The notes under the pieces were generated by a model that searched no databases, was not told where the DNA came from, and saw nothing but the letters and a program-made list of their open reading frames with translations. Below, one piece after another: positions 34,920 to 46,878 of a stretch of 64,000 nt of DNA. A program made the position numbers and the translations under genes. This DNA comes from Ephemerocybe angulata. Its lineage: Eukaryota; Basidiomycota; Agaricomycetes; Agaricales; Psathyrellaceae. Every line of letters begins with the position of its first letter. Position 1 is the first letter of the stretch. The DNA is taken from the NCBI GenBank assembly GCA_013368325.1, contig JAACJK010000171.1:62001-126000 (forward strand), in the 5' to 3' direction.

Positions 34920-37593
34920 ATGGACAAAGCATCTTCAGTTACCGCCGCTTTCAGCGCTGGAAAGCTCCCCACCACCAAGCAATTCAACAACTTCATCGAC
35001 TGGCTTAACGAAGTCGGTATCACACAAGTAGAGCCCCAAGCCAACACCGAGCTCAGCTCTCGAGGACGCGTTCTTGCAACGAGAGTTCGACAGATTCTCG
35101 ATGCCTACAAGCAATTCTTCAACAACAAGAACGGTATGTCCTTTTACAACCATGCACCTATGACTTTAGATTAAATGCTTTACAGGCGATGATATCCTCC
35201 AGGAAGCCATCTGGCACCTGACCGAAGGTGACCTGACGACGACGTCTGAGGCTGAAGCGGACAAAGACGAGGCCAAGGCCGATGTCCAGGCTCTCCGCTC
35301 ATCCCTCCGAACTCTCATCTCCATCGTCTGGGACAGCCTCTCGACCGAGGGGACTTCCATCTTCCACGACATCCTATCCCTCCTTCGTCTCTCCCTCGCT
35401 GATGCTGCTGGGCTCATTGAAGAGCAGGCAGGCGCCGCGAAGGACACTCTTCGGAAGGTGGAGGATGAGGTCCAGTCAGGCGAACGCGATACCTTTGGAC
35501 GCAATAAGGAGCGTCTGGAGCAAGAGAAGGACCCCAAGGTCGCATGGCAGCATGGTATGGACACCGTGAAGGATGCAGGCACCACCGTCATCGGTGCCGC
35601 GCAGACCACTACCGCAACGGCACAGGAGAAGGCCGACAAGACCAGTGACCGTATTCATGAGGCCCTGACAAAGGTACTTCTATCCTTCCTTGAGGTTCGA
35701 CCTATTGCTAACTTCAATTCCTCAGATCGCTCAGCGGGCCCAGAACGACGAGAACTACAAGCATGCACTTGACACCATCTTCTCGATCCTGCAGAAGAGG
35801 CTCAACGCATCTCTCGATGCTGCTGCCGATCCCAGCGCCACTGTCGCCAACTTTATCGCCGATACCACCCCCGAACAACATATCCCCAAGGCCGTCGACC
35901 TCTTCCGCACCTTCTTCGAGCGCCTTGCCGGTACCTCTCTAGATCCCTTCATCGGCAAGTTCAGGACGGTCACCGCTTCCGTCATGCGCGACCCCGAGCT
36001 CAAGCAGTTCTTTAACGACGCGCTCACCTTCGTCCGCCGCACCCTCACCGAGGCCGACTTCGTGAACAGCAAAGAGGCAGCCCAGGAGCGCAAGCAGCTG
36101 CGCGTCCGCTGGCGTACCTTCACGGAGAAGGACGAGAAGTGGAAGGGAGAAATCGACCAGCTCAAGGAGGAGTGGACGAAGATCGAGGCTGGTATCAAGA
36201 ACGACAAGGACTTGGAGAACATCCGCGTCGCTCAGAACAACTTCACCGCTGACCTCGGCAAGGGTCTCCAGGCCGCCGGAGCTGAGGTTGCTGGAGAAGC
36301 CAAAGAAGCCGCTCAGTCTGCGCAGGGTACCCTCGAGGCTGCTATGGAGCAGGCTACATGGTTCTGGCAGGATCTGTTCAAGGTCTACATTCCCAAGGGC
36401 ATCTCCAAGATGCGCGACCTCCCCATTCCTCGGTATGTCATTCGCCTTTATCTCCACATTTATTCTTACTGACTTCAAATTACAGAACTGAGTACAAGGA
36501 CGACGAAATCGAGTTCGTCCTCGAGAACCTTGACATTTCCTCCTTCAACTTCCTCCCCTCGCACGTCTACATTCGCAACATCACTGATGTCGACATCACT
36601 ACCTCCGACTCCCCTGAAACTCCCTCCCGCACTGCCGTTGGCACCCTCACCCACATCCGCATCCAAGCGCTCCAGCTCAAGCTCGACGACGTCTCGTTCT
36701 GGTATAAGGACAAGACCGCGGGCCCTCTCACTCCCGGGGAGTTCACTGGCCTCCTCGGCTTCAAGCTTCCAGAGAAAGGTATCGATCTCGACCTGAAGGT
36801 CCGCCTCATCCCTGCGACCGTCAAGGGCCCCCAGTCCCGCGACGAGCTCAAGCACTTCCACGTCATCGAGAACGCCGCCGTCACCATCTCCGAGGACGTC
36901 GACATCGAGGTCAAGGATAGCAACCATGCGATGGTCACGACCCTCCTGAAGCCCATTGTCGTCTCGCGCATCCGTGACGCGCTCCAGCGCGCGCTTACCG
37001 GGCAGCTCCGCGCCGCCGTCGAGTGGGCGGACGGCATCGCCTACGACATCAGCAAGCGCCAGGAGATCTTCGAGGACACCGGGTTCGGCAGCGGCGGGTC
37101 CCTCGTCGCCGCCATTTGGTCCGAGATCGGACGTATGCAGCGCGAGGCCAAGTACGAGAAGCATCGCGAGCTGGGCGTGCATGCGACCGGCACTGGTGTC
37201 ATCGTTGAGCAGCGCACGATTATTCCTGGAGAGGGTGACCAGAAGGCGACTGTCCAGAAGTCGACGTTCGCTATGGGTGCGGAGCCGCAGATCCTTTCGG
37301 GAGAGAAGCGTGGACCTCTGGGTACCGGCTCGGAGCCGATCGTCCACAAGGTGCAGCGCCTGGGTGAGGAGGTTGGTGTTAATGTGAAGGACACTGTTGG
37401 ACAGGCCATGGATGTCGACACGGAGCACGTTGCCAACCAGGCTCAGGATGTCCTTGGGGAGGTGAAGGACCGTGCGGTTGGGGTGACGAAGGCTGCTTAC
37501 CAGCAGGTCGAGACCTTCAAACATAGCGTGCAGAGGAAGATCGAGCTCGAGGAAAAGCGTCCTGGTTGGCAGAGCGCTGCTTTCGATTTCTAA
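34920..37593 (+). CDS. HAM1-like protein (DUF5923/DUF4449 family)
   Basis: Four exons (34920-35133, 35186-35673, 35726-36432, 36486-37593) close in frame at 838 residues. The N-terminal half is long, helical and charged (FNNFIDWLNEVGI, later DPFIGKFRTVTASVMRD), matching the HAM1 N-terminal region. The C-terminal half (about 470-700) is beta-rich with ISSFNFLPSHVYIRNITDVD, LDDVSFWYKDK and VSRIRDALQRAL, matching the HAM1 C-terminal domain; related proteins are suspected of a tubular lipid-binding fold. The far C-terminus is a helical tail with repeated VKD/VGV motifs. Strongly C-ending codon choice, a TATA box and a pyrimidine-rich leader point to high expression. That codon bias also creates long antisense open frames, which I do not regard as genes. 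The biochemical function of the family is not established. Confidence 0.85.
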
Positions 37594-37949
37594 ATGCTTC
37601 TCGCCTTTCTTCCGGGTTTCCTCGTCTTATGTTTTACGATTTCATCATTCCTTTTCCCAAGTGACCATCCATTTGTACAATATCCAAATGACCGTAGCGT
37701 CTGTACACTAAAATGATTACCTTTATTAGTCTCTCTCACTACACTTGTAACCATGAGAGCCAACTGGCGCGACTTCTTGGAAAGCCATAACGCGCCATCC
37801 CGCCGACGCGCCGCGACGCGCCACCCCTCTGATAGATGCTTACATCATCTGATTAGTAATGTGACGCGTCTGCTTGCGCGTACTGAGAGGAGCCATTAAC
37901 TCCTCCTTGTACCGTTCTACCACTACCGCCACCTTAACACTCAACCACC
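37594..37949. other. Intergenic: 3' UTR of HAM1-like gene and promoter of proteasome gene
   Basis: No gene seen. It contains a GC-rich stretch of repeated ACGCGCC/GCGCCA-type motifs around 37785-37825, which could be regulatory or merely low complexity. Confidence 0.45.
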
Positions 37950-39061
37950 ATGGACCATTTTCCGACGAACTGGGGTAGACCTGTATGTCAGAAGCAGATC
38001 CGATTCAATGTTCTCTAAATAATGAAGGTCTATCCAACGACAGAGAAATGATGCTTTCGACGCGTATGGCACGCACCCTATCCACCAGCGGCCAGTGAAT
38101 ACGCCCAAGGACGCCTTTGATGCTGGCGTGCAGCACACACAGTTAGTCGATATACGTGCCGGAGCTGGTAAATGTGGTGCTGAATGCTTCTAGACAGCCT
38201 ATCGTGACTGGAACGAGTGTTTTGGGCCTGAAGTTCAAGGACGGAATCATGATGGCAGCGGATAACCTTGGTGCGTAGCTGCCTAATCGGCTTCCATTCA
38301 CAATCTAACCAAGGAACGGATGGATTTTGCATATAGCATCGTACGGATCTCTCGCGCGATTCAAGGATATTCAACGTCTGCAGGCAGTCGGAACCAACAC
38401 CGTTGTCGGCGCTGGAGGTGACATGTCCGATTTCCAGTACATCCAGCGCATGCTGGACGAGCTTGTCGTCAACGAATTCACTTCTCAAGATGGACACACC
38501 TTGAGTCCGGCGGAGATCCATGAGTACTTGGCCCAGGTTATGTACGCGAGGAGAACGAAGATGAACCCGCTGTGGAATTCGCTTCTTGTCGGAGGGGTCA
38601 AGGATGGCGAGAGGTGCGTTTTCACTCACTTGATTCGCAGTGACGGCAAGTCTAACTCTGACGGTTTAGGTTCTTGGCGTACGTCGATCTTTTGGGCACG
38701 ACGTACTCTGCATCAACACTCGCGACTGGGTACGGCTCCATGCTCGCGCAGCCTCTGCTCCGAAAGGCGGTCGAGGGGCGGGAAGACACTCTCACAGAAG
38801 AGGAAGCCCGCCAGATTATTGAGGAGTGCATGCGTGTGCTTTTCTACCGCGATGCCCGCAGTTTGGACAAGGTCGGTGCCCTTCAGCTCCCTTTTCTTCG
38901 AATGATATCCATGGCAGTCTGGCTGACTTTATCCCCTCTGCTTCTAGTACCAAGTCGCTACAATTACCGCTGAGGGGGTAACGATCTCCGATACACAGTA
39001 CTTGAAGACGTCGTGGTCGTTCGCAGAGGGTATCAGGGGATACGGAGCCCAGACGCAGTAA
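37950..39061 (+). CDS. PRE4: Proteasome subunit beta type 7 (PRE4/PSMB4 orthologue)
   Basis: Six exons (37950-37982, 38044-38141, 38194-38270, 38337-38613, 38670-38871, 38948-39061) close in frame at 266 residues. After a propeptide (DAYGTHPIHQRPVNTP), the mature chain begins near QPIVTGTSVLGLKFKDG and continues with MMAADNLASYGSLARFKD, GDMSDFQYIQRMLDEL, MNPLWNSLLVGGV, LGTTYSASTLATGYG and a C-terminal ITAEGVTISDTQYLKTSWSF. The threonine nucleophile followed by the catalytic lysine pattern of active beta subunits is absent, as expected for non-catalytic beta7. It belongs to the 20S core particle in cytoplasm and nucleus. The first exon is only 33 nt and carries the family-like start MDHFPTNWG. 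Confidence 0.95.
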
Positions 39062-40280
39062 TTTCTCAATTGTAATATATCCATCCATTCCATTTTTCCG
39101 TGACCCTTCGCGGTGTATTCTTTCTATTCCAGATAACTCGGATCGTGTTGTCCTACAGCCTCGGAGCTCTTGAAGCACTCATCTCCTTCCTTGAACGGAA
39201 TGACGGAAGAACTACTGCAGACCTTCGGCGCGGGTGCATCATATGATGATGCACATGAATCGGTCTCAGCGTTTCGTGACACGTATCTCTGGGTGTCTTC
39301 TGTTACATCAAGCGGGGAAAGATCTCGAAATCCTAGGGTACTTCCGCCCCCTGGGTCCTGGCATGGTCACACAGCAGCTATATAACCGCTTGCCCCGGAT
39401 CGTCCCCTTTCCCCCGCTTTGGTCACTAACAGCCTCGCCACACTATACTTTATGCTTTCAGTCCCCTTTCGTCTCTCATTATCTCCCTTTATAGGTGCAC
39501 CTAGGAACGTCCGATACAGCTCATACAGCGGATGGACATCCTCAAAGTCTTCCCGTACATCTTCTATGCCGTATGCCTTTGGTTGCTTGCTATACGACTG
39601 TCGCATCTCGACTCGGGGGACGTCGCCGTTATAGGGGGCCAGCACTATGCTCTCAGTCGATTCTGGGATGTAGGGGTAGCTGCGGGTGTTGCAGGGCGGG
39701 TTGTTGGGTATGCGGTGGGGAAGGTGGAGAGTCGGTTGAGGGTTGCTGAAGAGATTACGCGGAGGCTTGCGAGCTTGGGAGGGCTGTAAGGGGGACTGTG
39801 TGGTTATATCACGGTGAGCTCCCAGCCTATGTCGCTGTCTCGAGGACTTACTTGCTAATGACAATGCTAAGGTGGTTATGTCTGTCTAGACTGGGCATAC
39901 GATCTTCGGAGAAGGCATTGGGACAAGGAGAGTGAGGATGATGGGAGGGACTTGGATCGTAGGGTCAAGCCACGGTGGAGAGATGGTTGGGTTATCAGTC
40001 GAGACCAAATTCAGAGAGATACAGGAGTGTGCAGTAGTTTTACGCCAGCATACTTCCAGGCTATCCTACAGATGCATGGGGAGGGGTTTCGCTCCAGTAA
40101 AGAGGTTTGTAGAAGATCGCAATACGATGACCACCTTGCACCGTGGTCTCTAGCTCTGGTACCCCAAATCACCATGTATCCTCATATGGATCGTTTATAG
40201 AGGGTTAGCATGCCCGGCCGTCCAAGCCCGCGCAATGAGGTCATTCCTACCCCTGAATCCCCCATCAATCCCTTTTGGCG
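39062..40280. other. Mostly intergenic, one ambiguous small open frame
   Basis: Two overlapping opposite-strand frames at 39367-39864 (minus, 165 residues) and 39532-39789 (plus, 85 residues, hydrophobic start MDILKVFPYIFYAV and a helical end) compete for the same bases. Neither resembles a family I know. A hydrophobic small protein on the plus strand is possible but unproven. Confidence 0.35.
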
Positions 40281-41831
40281 CCCAACCACGATGTCGATCG
40301 TTCCTCCCAAGCTTCAACGAGTCTCCAAGCTCACAATCACATTCCTTGTCGATAACAATCTCGAATGGATGACGAAGCTTCCTCCAGGCTTCACCCACGA
40401 GCTGCAGCAGCACATCCCCCATTCACGAAAAGCCGGGACAGGGGAACCAGGCGCTGGCGTTCCCGTGCTCGACTTCAACGACTTTTGCTGCGGGGCGCAT
40501 GGGTTCTCAGCGCTCATTGAGACTGAACCTGTGTTAGCAATTGATGGTGGAGATGCTACTGCGCCTGGAGGGTCTGCCGAAGGGGCCTTGGATCCTGCGG
40601 CCCATTATTACACACTCTTCGATACAGGTCCTGATTCCCTGTCGCTCGTGCGGAATATCAGGGCGTTGCAGGTGCCGATTACGAAGATCGACAGGGTCGT
40701 CACGTCGCATTGGCATTCTGACCATACGGGCGGCCTGCTCTCGTTCTTGGACCTCCGGAGGACGTGCGTCGAGGACGGCGTGACAACGCCTCCGCTCACA
40801 AGCGCCGGTGAAGGCGACATCATCCGAGCGCAGGCCCAGTCAGACTTCGATTCGACATCTCCAAGGGAGTTTGGAGGTGTTGTGAGCAATTGTACTGTTG
40901 ACGTCCACCCATCGCGCCCCCATTTGCGCGGGATCGCGCCTCCCCCTACGTGGAAGAAGGTTCTGTGCGCTCTTCCACCAGACCCTGCGTTCGACGCCAT
41001 CGAGGCGAGGGGTGGTATCGTCGAGAAGAGAGATGATGGACATACAGTCGCAGGTGGCACTGTGTGGATCAGCGGGGAGGTCCCCAGAGTAACAGAGTGG
41101 GAGAAGGGGCTCCTTGGTGGGGTGAGGTGGGTCAAGGAAGGCGAGGATGCCTGGGGGGATCATGCAACAAGAAAGGGTGATTTGGAAGCTAGCTCAGAAG
41201 ACGATGTGATAGAGCCTGCGGGGGAGGCTGGGACAGGGAAGTGGATCGCTGAACCGCACATCATGGACGAGCGATATGCTGTGGTGGACGTGGAAGGAAA
41301 GGGACTGGTTGTGTTTAGCTCGTAAGTCTCTCGTTATCTTACCCGAAAATGTGGTCTAATGGCATGGTTTCCTGCATAGTTGCTCGCATGCGGGAATCGT
41401 GAACGTCATTAGAGACGCCGTTAAGACTTTTAACCGTCCAATTTACATGGTATGTCCTGGCATGACCACACCCGCCGCAAACTCCAAGCTGGTACGAGGA
41501 TCCACTAAACCACCTCCCTCATTGACAGATCGTCGGAGGGCTGCACCTCGCCAGTGCAGACTTATACCCACGAATTGAACCAACCGTGAAATTCTTGTCA
41601 GAGAACCTCCGCCCAGCCCCGACATACGTCTTACCCATGCACTGCACGGGATGGAAGGCGAAGATCGCACTCGAGGGAGCGCTTGGGGAGGGCATGGTCC
41701 CAGCTGGCGTTGGTCATCGCGTCGAGATTATCGGAACCAAAGAGGTCGAAGGAGTTGACGCAGGGAGGATGTGGGTAAGGATTGTCGAGTGAAGGGACAT
41801 AATGAAGCTACGACAGTGGGGGTTGAGATTA
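40281..41831 (+). repeat. Left copy of a tandem gene duplication
   Basis: This block recurs at 42852-44393. Similarity starts at CCCAACCAC just before the start codon and ends at GGGGGTTGAGATTA about 40 bases past the stop codon, so the unit is essentially one whole gene with introns but without its promoter. Retained introns show DNA-level duplication, not retroposition. Confidence 0.9.
40291..41792 (+). CDS. MBL-fold metallo-hydrolase (COG1237-type), copy 1
   Basis: Three exons (40291-41321, 41380-41449, 41529-41792) close in frame at 454 residues. The metal-binding motif is SHWHSDHTGG, further ligands are expected in SCSHAG (across intron 1) and PMHCTGW near the end. Other family features are LDFNDFCCGAHGFSALIE and YTLFDTGPDSLSLVRNI. 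The pattern fits the beta-lactamase-superfamily branch containing archaeal dihydropterin phosphate synthase-like hydrolases; the fungal substrate is unknown. The start at 40291 is preferred because the duplicate shares it, while an upstream in-frame ATG at 40210 lies outside the duplicated block. A long insertion (about residues 195-330) between the HxHxDH motif and the C-terminal ligands appears family-specific. Confidence 0.88.
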
Positions 41832-42851
41832 GGTTGGGCTGCGCCCGATTATTTATAATCAAACCTCGCCAGATCAGAGGGGCCTGTCACAGGTCTAAGC
41901 AGATGATTCCTGTGTCCGCACAAGCATAAGTCATTCCTTTGAATATATATATTGGAGTCCTCGGTGTACCAGGCTGCAGGCGTGTACATCGTACAGTTGA
42001 CCTATCTCCTATGATCTGTCCGCGCATGGTATTGAAAAATCCCTCTGCCCTCACGGTAGTCTGGTATTGCAGTGTCGTGTACTTGGAAGTTTGGGTATGA
42101 CAATACCACCGGGCAGCATTGGGCCATTGACAAACTTAGAGTTTAGACCTCTCTACTCATATAATGCAACCCAATATGTACCATCCGGCGGTGCTATCGC
42201 TCAGACGTTCCGCCGAGTTCGAGCTCAAGCGCCGAGACGCGCTAAGGCGATTTTGGCACGTGAGGGGTAATTTGCAGTAAATTTACACCCTAAAATGGGT
42301 TTTATGCCGGGCCAAAAATTTGGGCCGGTAATTTACCAGTTATATGGCCTCAGCGGCTCAGCCCTGGTCGGAGTTTTACGTAGGCTAGTATCGCAGCCAC
42401 TGCGGGTGCAGTTTAATCCGTGCAGCCGAGGGACCACCGCCGCCATACCCGCAGGATATGTCGCGCTCACAGGGCGCTTACAGGACCCTGATCAACGCTG
42501 ATGAGCGCCGGGCCGTCGTGTGAACGGGCGCCGAACTGGCCACAGTGGCCAGCTCCACATGTGATACTTAGCGTCGGCACTGGTGTATTATCTGGTAAGC
42601 TTGCTGCCATACCCTCGGGTAGGAGGGGCGAGGGGTGTGATGAATTGCGCCAACTGAGGCGGGCAGGTGCTTCGCACAGCAAGGACCCTGAGCGCTGTCT
42701 CAGCACACAGCTTTATGTATCGAGGACTCGTATCATTTGGAGCCTTTCGTGGGTTAAATGAAATCACAGGGTTCGCTAGAGTTTCGTTAACCCAGCTGTG
42801 GGCTATAAAGGATTACCCTGGACTACCTTCAAGTTTTATACGCAACCCTAG
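41832..42851. other. Spacer between the duplicated MBL genes
   Basis: No gene supported. It serves as 3' region of copy 1 and promoter of copy 2. Around 42285-42350 there is an imperfect palindrome (CCGGGCCAAAAATTTGGGCC followed by GG) of unknown meaning. Confidence 0.4.
42804..42810 (+). promoter_or_regulatory. TATA-like element upstream of MBL copy 2
   Basis: TATAAAG lies about 52 bases upstream of the start codon at 42862. It sits outside the duplicated block, so copy 2 has a different promoter from copy 1. Confidence 0.45.
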
Positions 42852-42861
42852 CCCAACCACC

Positions 42862-44354
42862 ATGTCCACAGATCCTCCCAAGCTTCAACGAGTCTCCAAG
42901 CTCACAATCACATTCCTTGTTGACAACAATATCGAATCGATGACGAAGCTTCCCCCAGGCTTCACCCACGAGCTGCAGCAGCACATCCCTCATTCACGGA
43001 GAGCCGAGCCAGGGGAACCAGGCGCTGGCGTTCCCGTGCTCGACTTCAACGACTTTTGCTGCGGGGCGCATGGGTTCGCAGCGCTCATTGAGACCGAACC
43101 TGTAACAACTGACGGTGTAGATGCGATTGTGCCTGGAGGATCGGGCGAAGGGGCCTTGGATCCTGCTGCCCATTATTACACGCTTTTCGATACAGGTCCT
43201 GATTCCCTGTCGCTCGTGAGGAATATCAGGGCGTTGCAGGTGCCGATTACGAAGATCGACAGGGTCGTCACGTCGCATTGGCATTCCGACCATACGGGTG
43301 GTCTGCTCTCGTTCTTGGACCTCCGGAGGAAGTGCGCCGAGGACGGCGTTGTCACGCCTCCGCTCACAAGCGCCGGTGAATTTGAAGGCCAGTCAGACCT
43401 CGATTCGACATCTGCAAGGGAGTTTAGAGGTGTTGTGAGCACCTGCACTGTTGATGTTCATCCATCGCGCCCCATTTGCGCGGGATCGCGCCTCCCCCTA
43501 CGTGGAAGAAGGTTCTGTGCGCCCTTCCCCCAGACCCTGCGTTCGGCGACATCGAGGCGGCGGGAGGTATCATCGAAACGCGAGACGATGGACATACAGT
43601 CGCAGGCGGTACTGTGTGGATCAGCGGGGAGGTCCCCAGAGTCACGGAGTGGGAGAAGGGGCTCCTTGGTGGGGTGAGGTGGGTCAAGGAAGGCGAGGAT
43701 GCCTGGAGGGATAATGCAACAAGAAAGGGTGATTTGGAAAGTTCAGAGGACGATGTGATTGAGCCTGCGGGGGAGGCTGGGACAGGGAAATGGATCGCTG
43801 AACCGCACATCATGGATGAGCGATATGCTGCGGTGGACGTGGAAGGAAAGGGACTGGTCGTGTTTAGCTCGTGGGTTTCCTCTTCCTCATCTTACCCGAG
43901 AATATGGCCTAATGGGATGGTCCTCTGCATAGCTGCTCGCATGCGGGAATCGTGAACGTCATCAGAGATGCTGTGAAGACTTTTAACCGTCCAATTTACA
44001 TGGTACGTCCTAACACGTCCACACCCGCCGAAAGCTCTGGCAAGCTGGTACGAGTAACCACTGACTGTGAACCACCTCCCTCATTGACAGATCGTTGGGG
44101 GGCTGCACCTCGCCACTGCAGACTTGTACCCACGAATTGAACCAACCGTGAAATTCTTGTCAGAGAACCTCCGCCCAGCCCCGACATACGTCTTACCCAT
44201 GCACTGCACGGGATGGAAGGCGAAGATCGCACTCGAGGAAGCGCTTGGGGAGGGCGTGGTCCCAGCTGGCGTTGGTCATCGCGTCGAGATTATCGGAACC
44301 AAAGAGATCGAAGGAGTTGACGCAGGGAGGATGTGGGTAAGGATTGTCGAGTGA
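42862..44354 (+). pseudogene. MBL-fold metallo-hydrolase copy 2, one-base frameshift
   Basis: The same three-exon structure as copy 1 (42862-43870, 43933-44002, 44091-44354), with intact splice sites, metal motif SHWHSDHTGG, SCSHAG, PMHCTGW and stop codon. In exon 1 the run of five Cs at 40917-40921 of copy 1 is four Cs at 43470-43473 here. The frame therefore leaves the homologous protein after VDVHPSRP and resumes as LRGIAPPPTWKKVL only in another frame. Translation as read would give a truncated protein with the HxHxDH motif but no C-terminal ligands. All other differences are substitutions or in-frame indels (for example a shorter segment after SAGE). Either a very young pseudogene or a sequencing error in a homopolymer. 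Confidence 0.8.
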
Positions 44355-44531
44355 AGGGACACAATGAAGCTACGACAGTGGGGGTTGAGATTACCGCTAC
44401 CTTATAAAGTTTGTTGTTTTCGATTGCAAAGCGCACACCGTGGTGGCGCCCTCGTTCTTCAAGAAAAGGTTTAGGGACCAGACTATCAAATCATTCTGCC
44501 ATAGAGATGCAACAAATATTACTGGGTATTC

Positions 44532-45959
44532 TCAAATGCCTTGTTCCTTCTCTTTCCTTCGACTAAGCATCCACTCACGAGCCTTTGCTCGCCGCTGTTC
44601 TTTCAATTCATTCGGAATGGCGTCCAAGGCGGGTGCTTCCTCAGGCGGCTGCGGCAGAGGGGGTGGAGGAGCGTCAGGTTCGACTGGGGCCGGTTCGCTA
44701 GGCTCCGGGACAGCATCTCCCTCTTCTACTACCACCTCTTCAGAGGAATCACTGTCACTGTCACTGCCGTACCCCGCAAGGCCTCCGATCCCTTTGGCTT
44801 CACTTTCCTGTTGTTCCTTCAGCACCTTCTCAGCCTTCGCATTTGCTTTGACCTCAAGCCAAGATTGATACCACTTCCCTCCTTCTCGGAGAAAAGAGAA
44901 TCGCTGGTCTGCTCCGTGGTTAGCCATGATGCGCATTTCAAGCTGAGCTGGGTTTGTGGCGGATAGCAGATGATTAGCTGTGCGCTGCATTAGGAGCATT
45001 GCCTCCTGGGATGGCTGCCATTCAAATTTAAATATTGTATCCATTCGACAAGGAAGAGTCGGGTATCGTACCTCCAGATCCGAGTTCACATTTGCCAAAT
45101 CAAGCTCGGCCTTTCGATCCTCTTCTTCTCGCTCCTTCAGGCGCCTCTCGTGCGCTTCGTCCATCATACGCCTTCGCTTGATACGGTGGTAGTCTTCAAT
45201 CTCTGTCTGAGATAGGAAGAATGTCTCTCTGCTGTCCTCTGGGAAGTCCGACCAGGTGGAAGATGCTGGAGACGCAGGTTCGATTGAAGGCTCTGCATTC
45301 GAACCTTCATCGAGTGCCAGTCCTGCCAATGAATCAAGTAGAAGTCGGGCATCGAACCTACAAAAGTTGATTAGCATGCTATGGCCGATTCGAGGAAGAA
45401 AACAGAAAGAATCGTCGAGTCAAAACATGAGTCGAGATAACCCGGCTCTGGGGTAGTCCATCTTTGCGTTCACGAGGGAGGAGAGGGTTCAAATTGCAGC
45501 GTTCATTTCGAGGTCGTACGTATCACATTGGCCAAAGGCAGTAAAGGATGTAGGATTATAGATAAAGACATACCGATCTACCCATACCTCCTTCCCGGAA
45601 ATCTCGCTCGGCACGTTCTGTTTCGACACCGTAAACCCACTCGCAGAACTGAGGGTAAACATTCCGTCGTCCACCCCATTCCACTGAGACGGGCCCGAGC
45701 TAGACTCTCCGACGCTCATGTCAAGCTTCACCAATGCAGTTCGAGGGCCTGGGTGGCCATGAGCATCAACCTCGAGGGACTGTGCGCGGATCTTCGCTGT
45801 TGCACCGTGCACGATGTCTGCTTCGTGAGCTTGGATGTGCAGGATTGCTCGTGCGCGCTGCCGTTCTTGGACCTGCTCTTCGTAGCTTCGTTGGTAGCCT
45901 TCATCGTATCCTTGGCTCGGATATTGTCGTTTGCGTTTGGCCTGGTGGTTTCGCTTCAT
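44532..45959 (-). CDS. SWAP/SURP-type splicing-factor-like protein
   Basis: Two exons (45959-45574, 45357-44532) close in frame at 403 residues. The splice restores WVDRFDARLLLDSLAG, similar to the DRY/EERY element of SWAP-family proteins. A SURP-like module follows at about 240-300 (LLMQRTANHLLSA, QLEMRIMANHGADQRFSFLR, GGKWYQSWLEVK). Between them is a charged helix (HRIKRRRMMDEAHERRLKER) that could be a nuclear localisation/coiled-coil region. The end is acidic (DSDSDSSEEVVVEEGD) then Pro-rich and basic. SURP proteins act in pre-mRNA splicing through contacts with SF1 and related factors; the exact orthologue is uncertain. Confidence 0.72.
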
Positions 45960-46199
45960 TGAGCTTGGATGACGGTAATAGGAGGAAGAGGTTGCACCGC
46001 GGGAACCTTCGTCAGCAAAGTTGATGACGGGGCGCCTGACAGTCCTTCATCCTTCCCATGTCTTGCTAGGTCTTGCTTCACCACGACTTGGAAATTCAGA
46101 ACTTTAAGGACTATTATGGGATTATCCAGGTGAAGGTAAAATATAGCACATGGTTCATCGTCCTAAATCAATCTACCCCACATGGCACAGGTCATATCA

Positions 46200-46777
46200 T
46201 CAGAAGAAAGCGATGGGGTTGGGCTCAGTCCCGGTAATTTGCTGCAGGACGTCCCAGTGCTCGACGATGCAGGTACCCTTGAACTTGAAGTAGTCGGCGA
46301 CCGCCCAGGTGATGTCGGGTCCCGCCATCTTGTAGTGCATGATGCCGTAGCCCTGCCCACCAAAGATGGTGAGGTGGTCGGTAACGAGGCCTCCCGCAAA
46401 TCCGTTCGTCAGGAACTGGATGGCAAAGTCACGTCCCTGCTGCGCGAAAGGGTTGTGCTGCTTGTACTCTCTGTTGAAAAGGTTTGTGAGTACGTGCCCT
46501 TAATCGGTACGATGGAAGGGTTGACGATGACTTACCCAGGGACGTATCGGTTGAAGGCGGTGAGGACATCTTGCTGGTTGACGAAGAGGTCCGCGAAATC
46601 AGCCAGTGCTTCATACTGCAGCTGCGCGAGGTTTCCGCCCTTCGCCTTCGGGTCGCACACCTTAGGCTTAGGCTTGGAAGCGGCGTCGACGGCCTCGACC
46701 TCCGCACGGCCAACGTTCATGGCGAGTGCAGAGACAGACAGCAAGAGCACAGTGAAGGACGAGGTGAAGAAACGCAT
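46200..46777 (-). CDS. Secreted SnoaL/NTF2-like protein
   Basis: Two exons (46777-46536, 46470-46200) close in frame at 170 residues. A clean signal peptide is present (MRFFTSSFTVLLLSVSALA). The mature part has the SnoaL-like polyketide-cyclase/NTF2 fold pattern: DLFVNQQDVLTAFNRYVPGE, YKQHNPFAQQGRDF, a hydrophobic strand with HLTIFGGQGYGIMHYK and the end CIVEHWDVLQQITG. Enzymatic activity is not assignable; fungi have many such small secreted or vacuolar proteins. The gene has its own TATA box and a short spacing to the start codon, suggesting inducible or strong expression. Confidence 0.85.
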
Positions 46778-46871
46778 GTTGACGACTGGGGCTTTGGCTG
46801 GAGCTGACTGGTATGGGGGCTTAGGAAGTTGCGGAGCGACCTGAAGACGACCACTCGGACAACCAGGCAGG

Positions 46872-46878
46872 TTTTATA
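46872..46878 (-). promoter_or_regulatory. TATA box of SnoaL-like gene
   Basis: On the minus strand TATAAAA lies about 95 bases upstream of the start codon at 46777, a normal distance for a fungal TATA promoter. Confidence 0.6.

Noticed and set aside
36475..37524. Open frame of 349 residues antisense to the HAM1-like gene
   Set aside because: It mirrors the strongly C-ending codons of the sense gene, which remove stop codons on the opposite strand. No domain, and the sense protein has a coherent four-exon model.
39367..39864. 165-residue minus frame and competing 85-residue plus frame
   Set aside because: They occupy the same bases and neither shows a domain, signal peptide of good quality or neighbouring exons, so no CDS was called.
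42285..42350. GC-rich near-palindrome between the MBL copies as a possible transposon end
   Set aside because: The arms do not match exactly, there is no flanking duplication, and no partner end was found.
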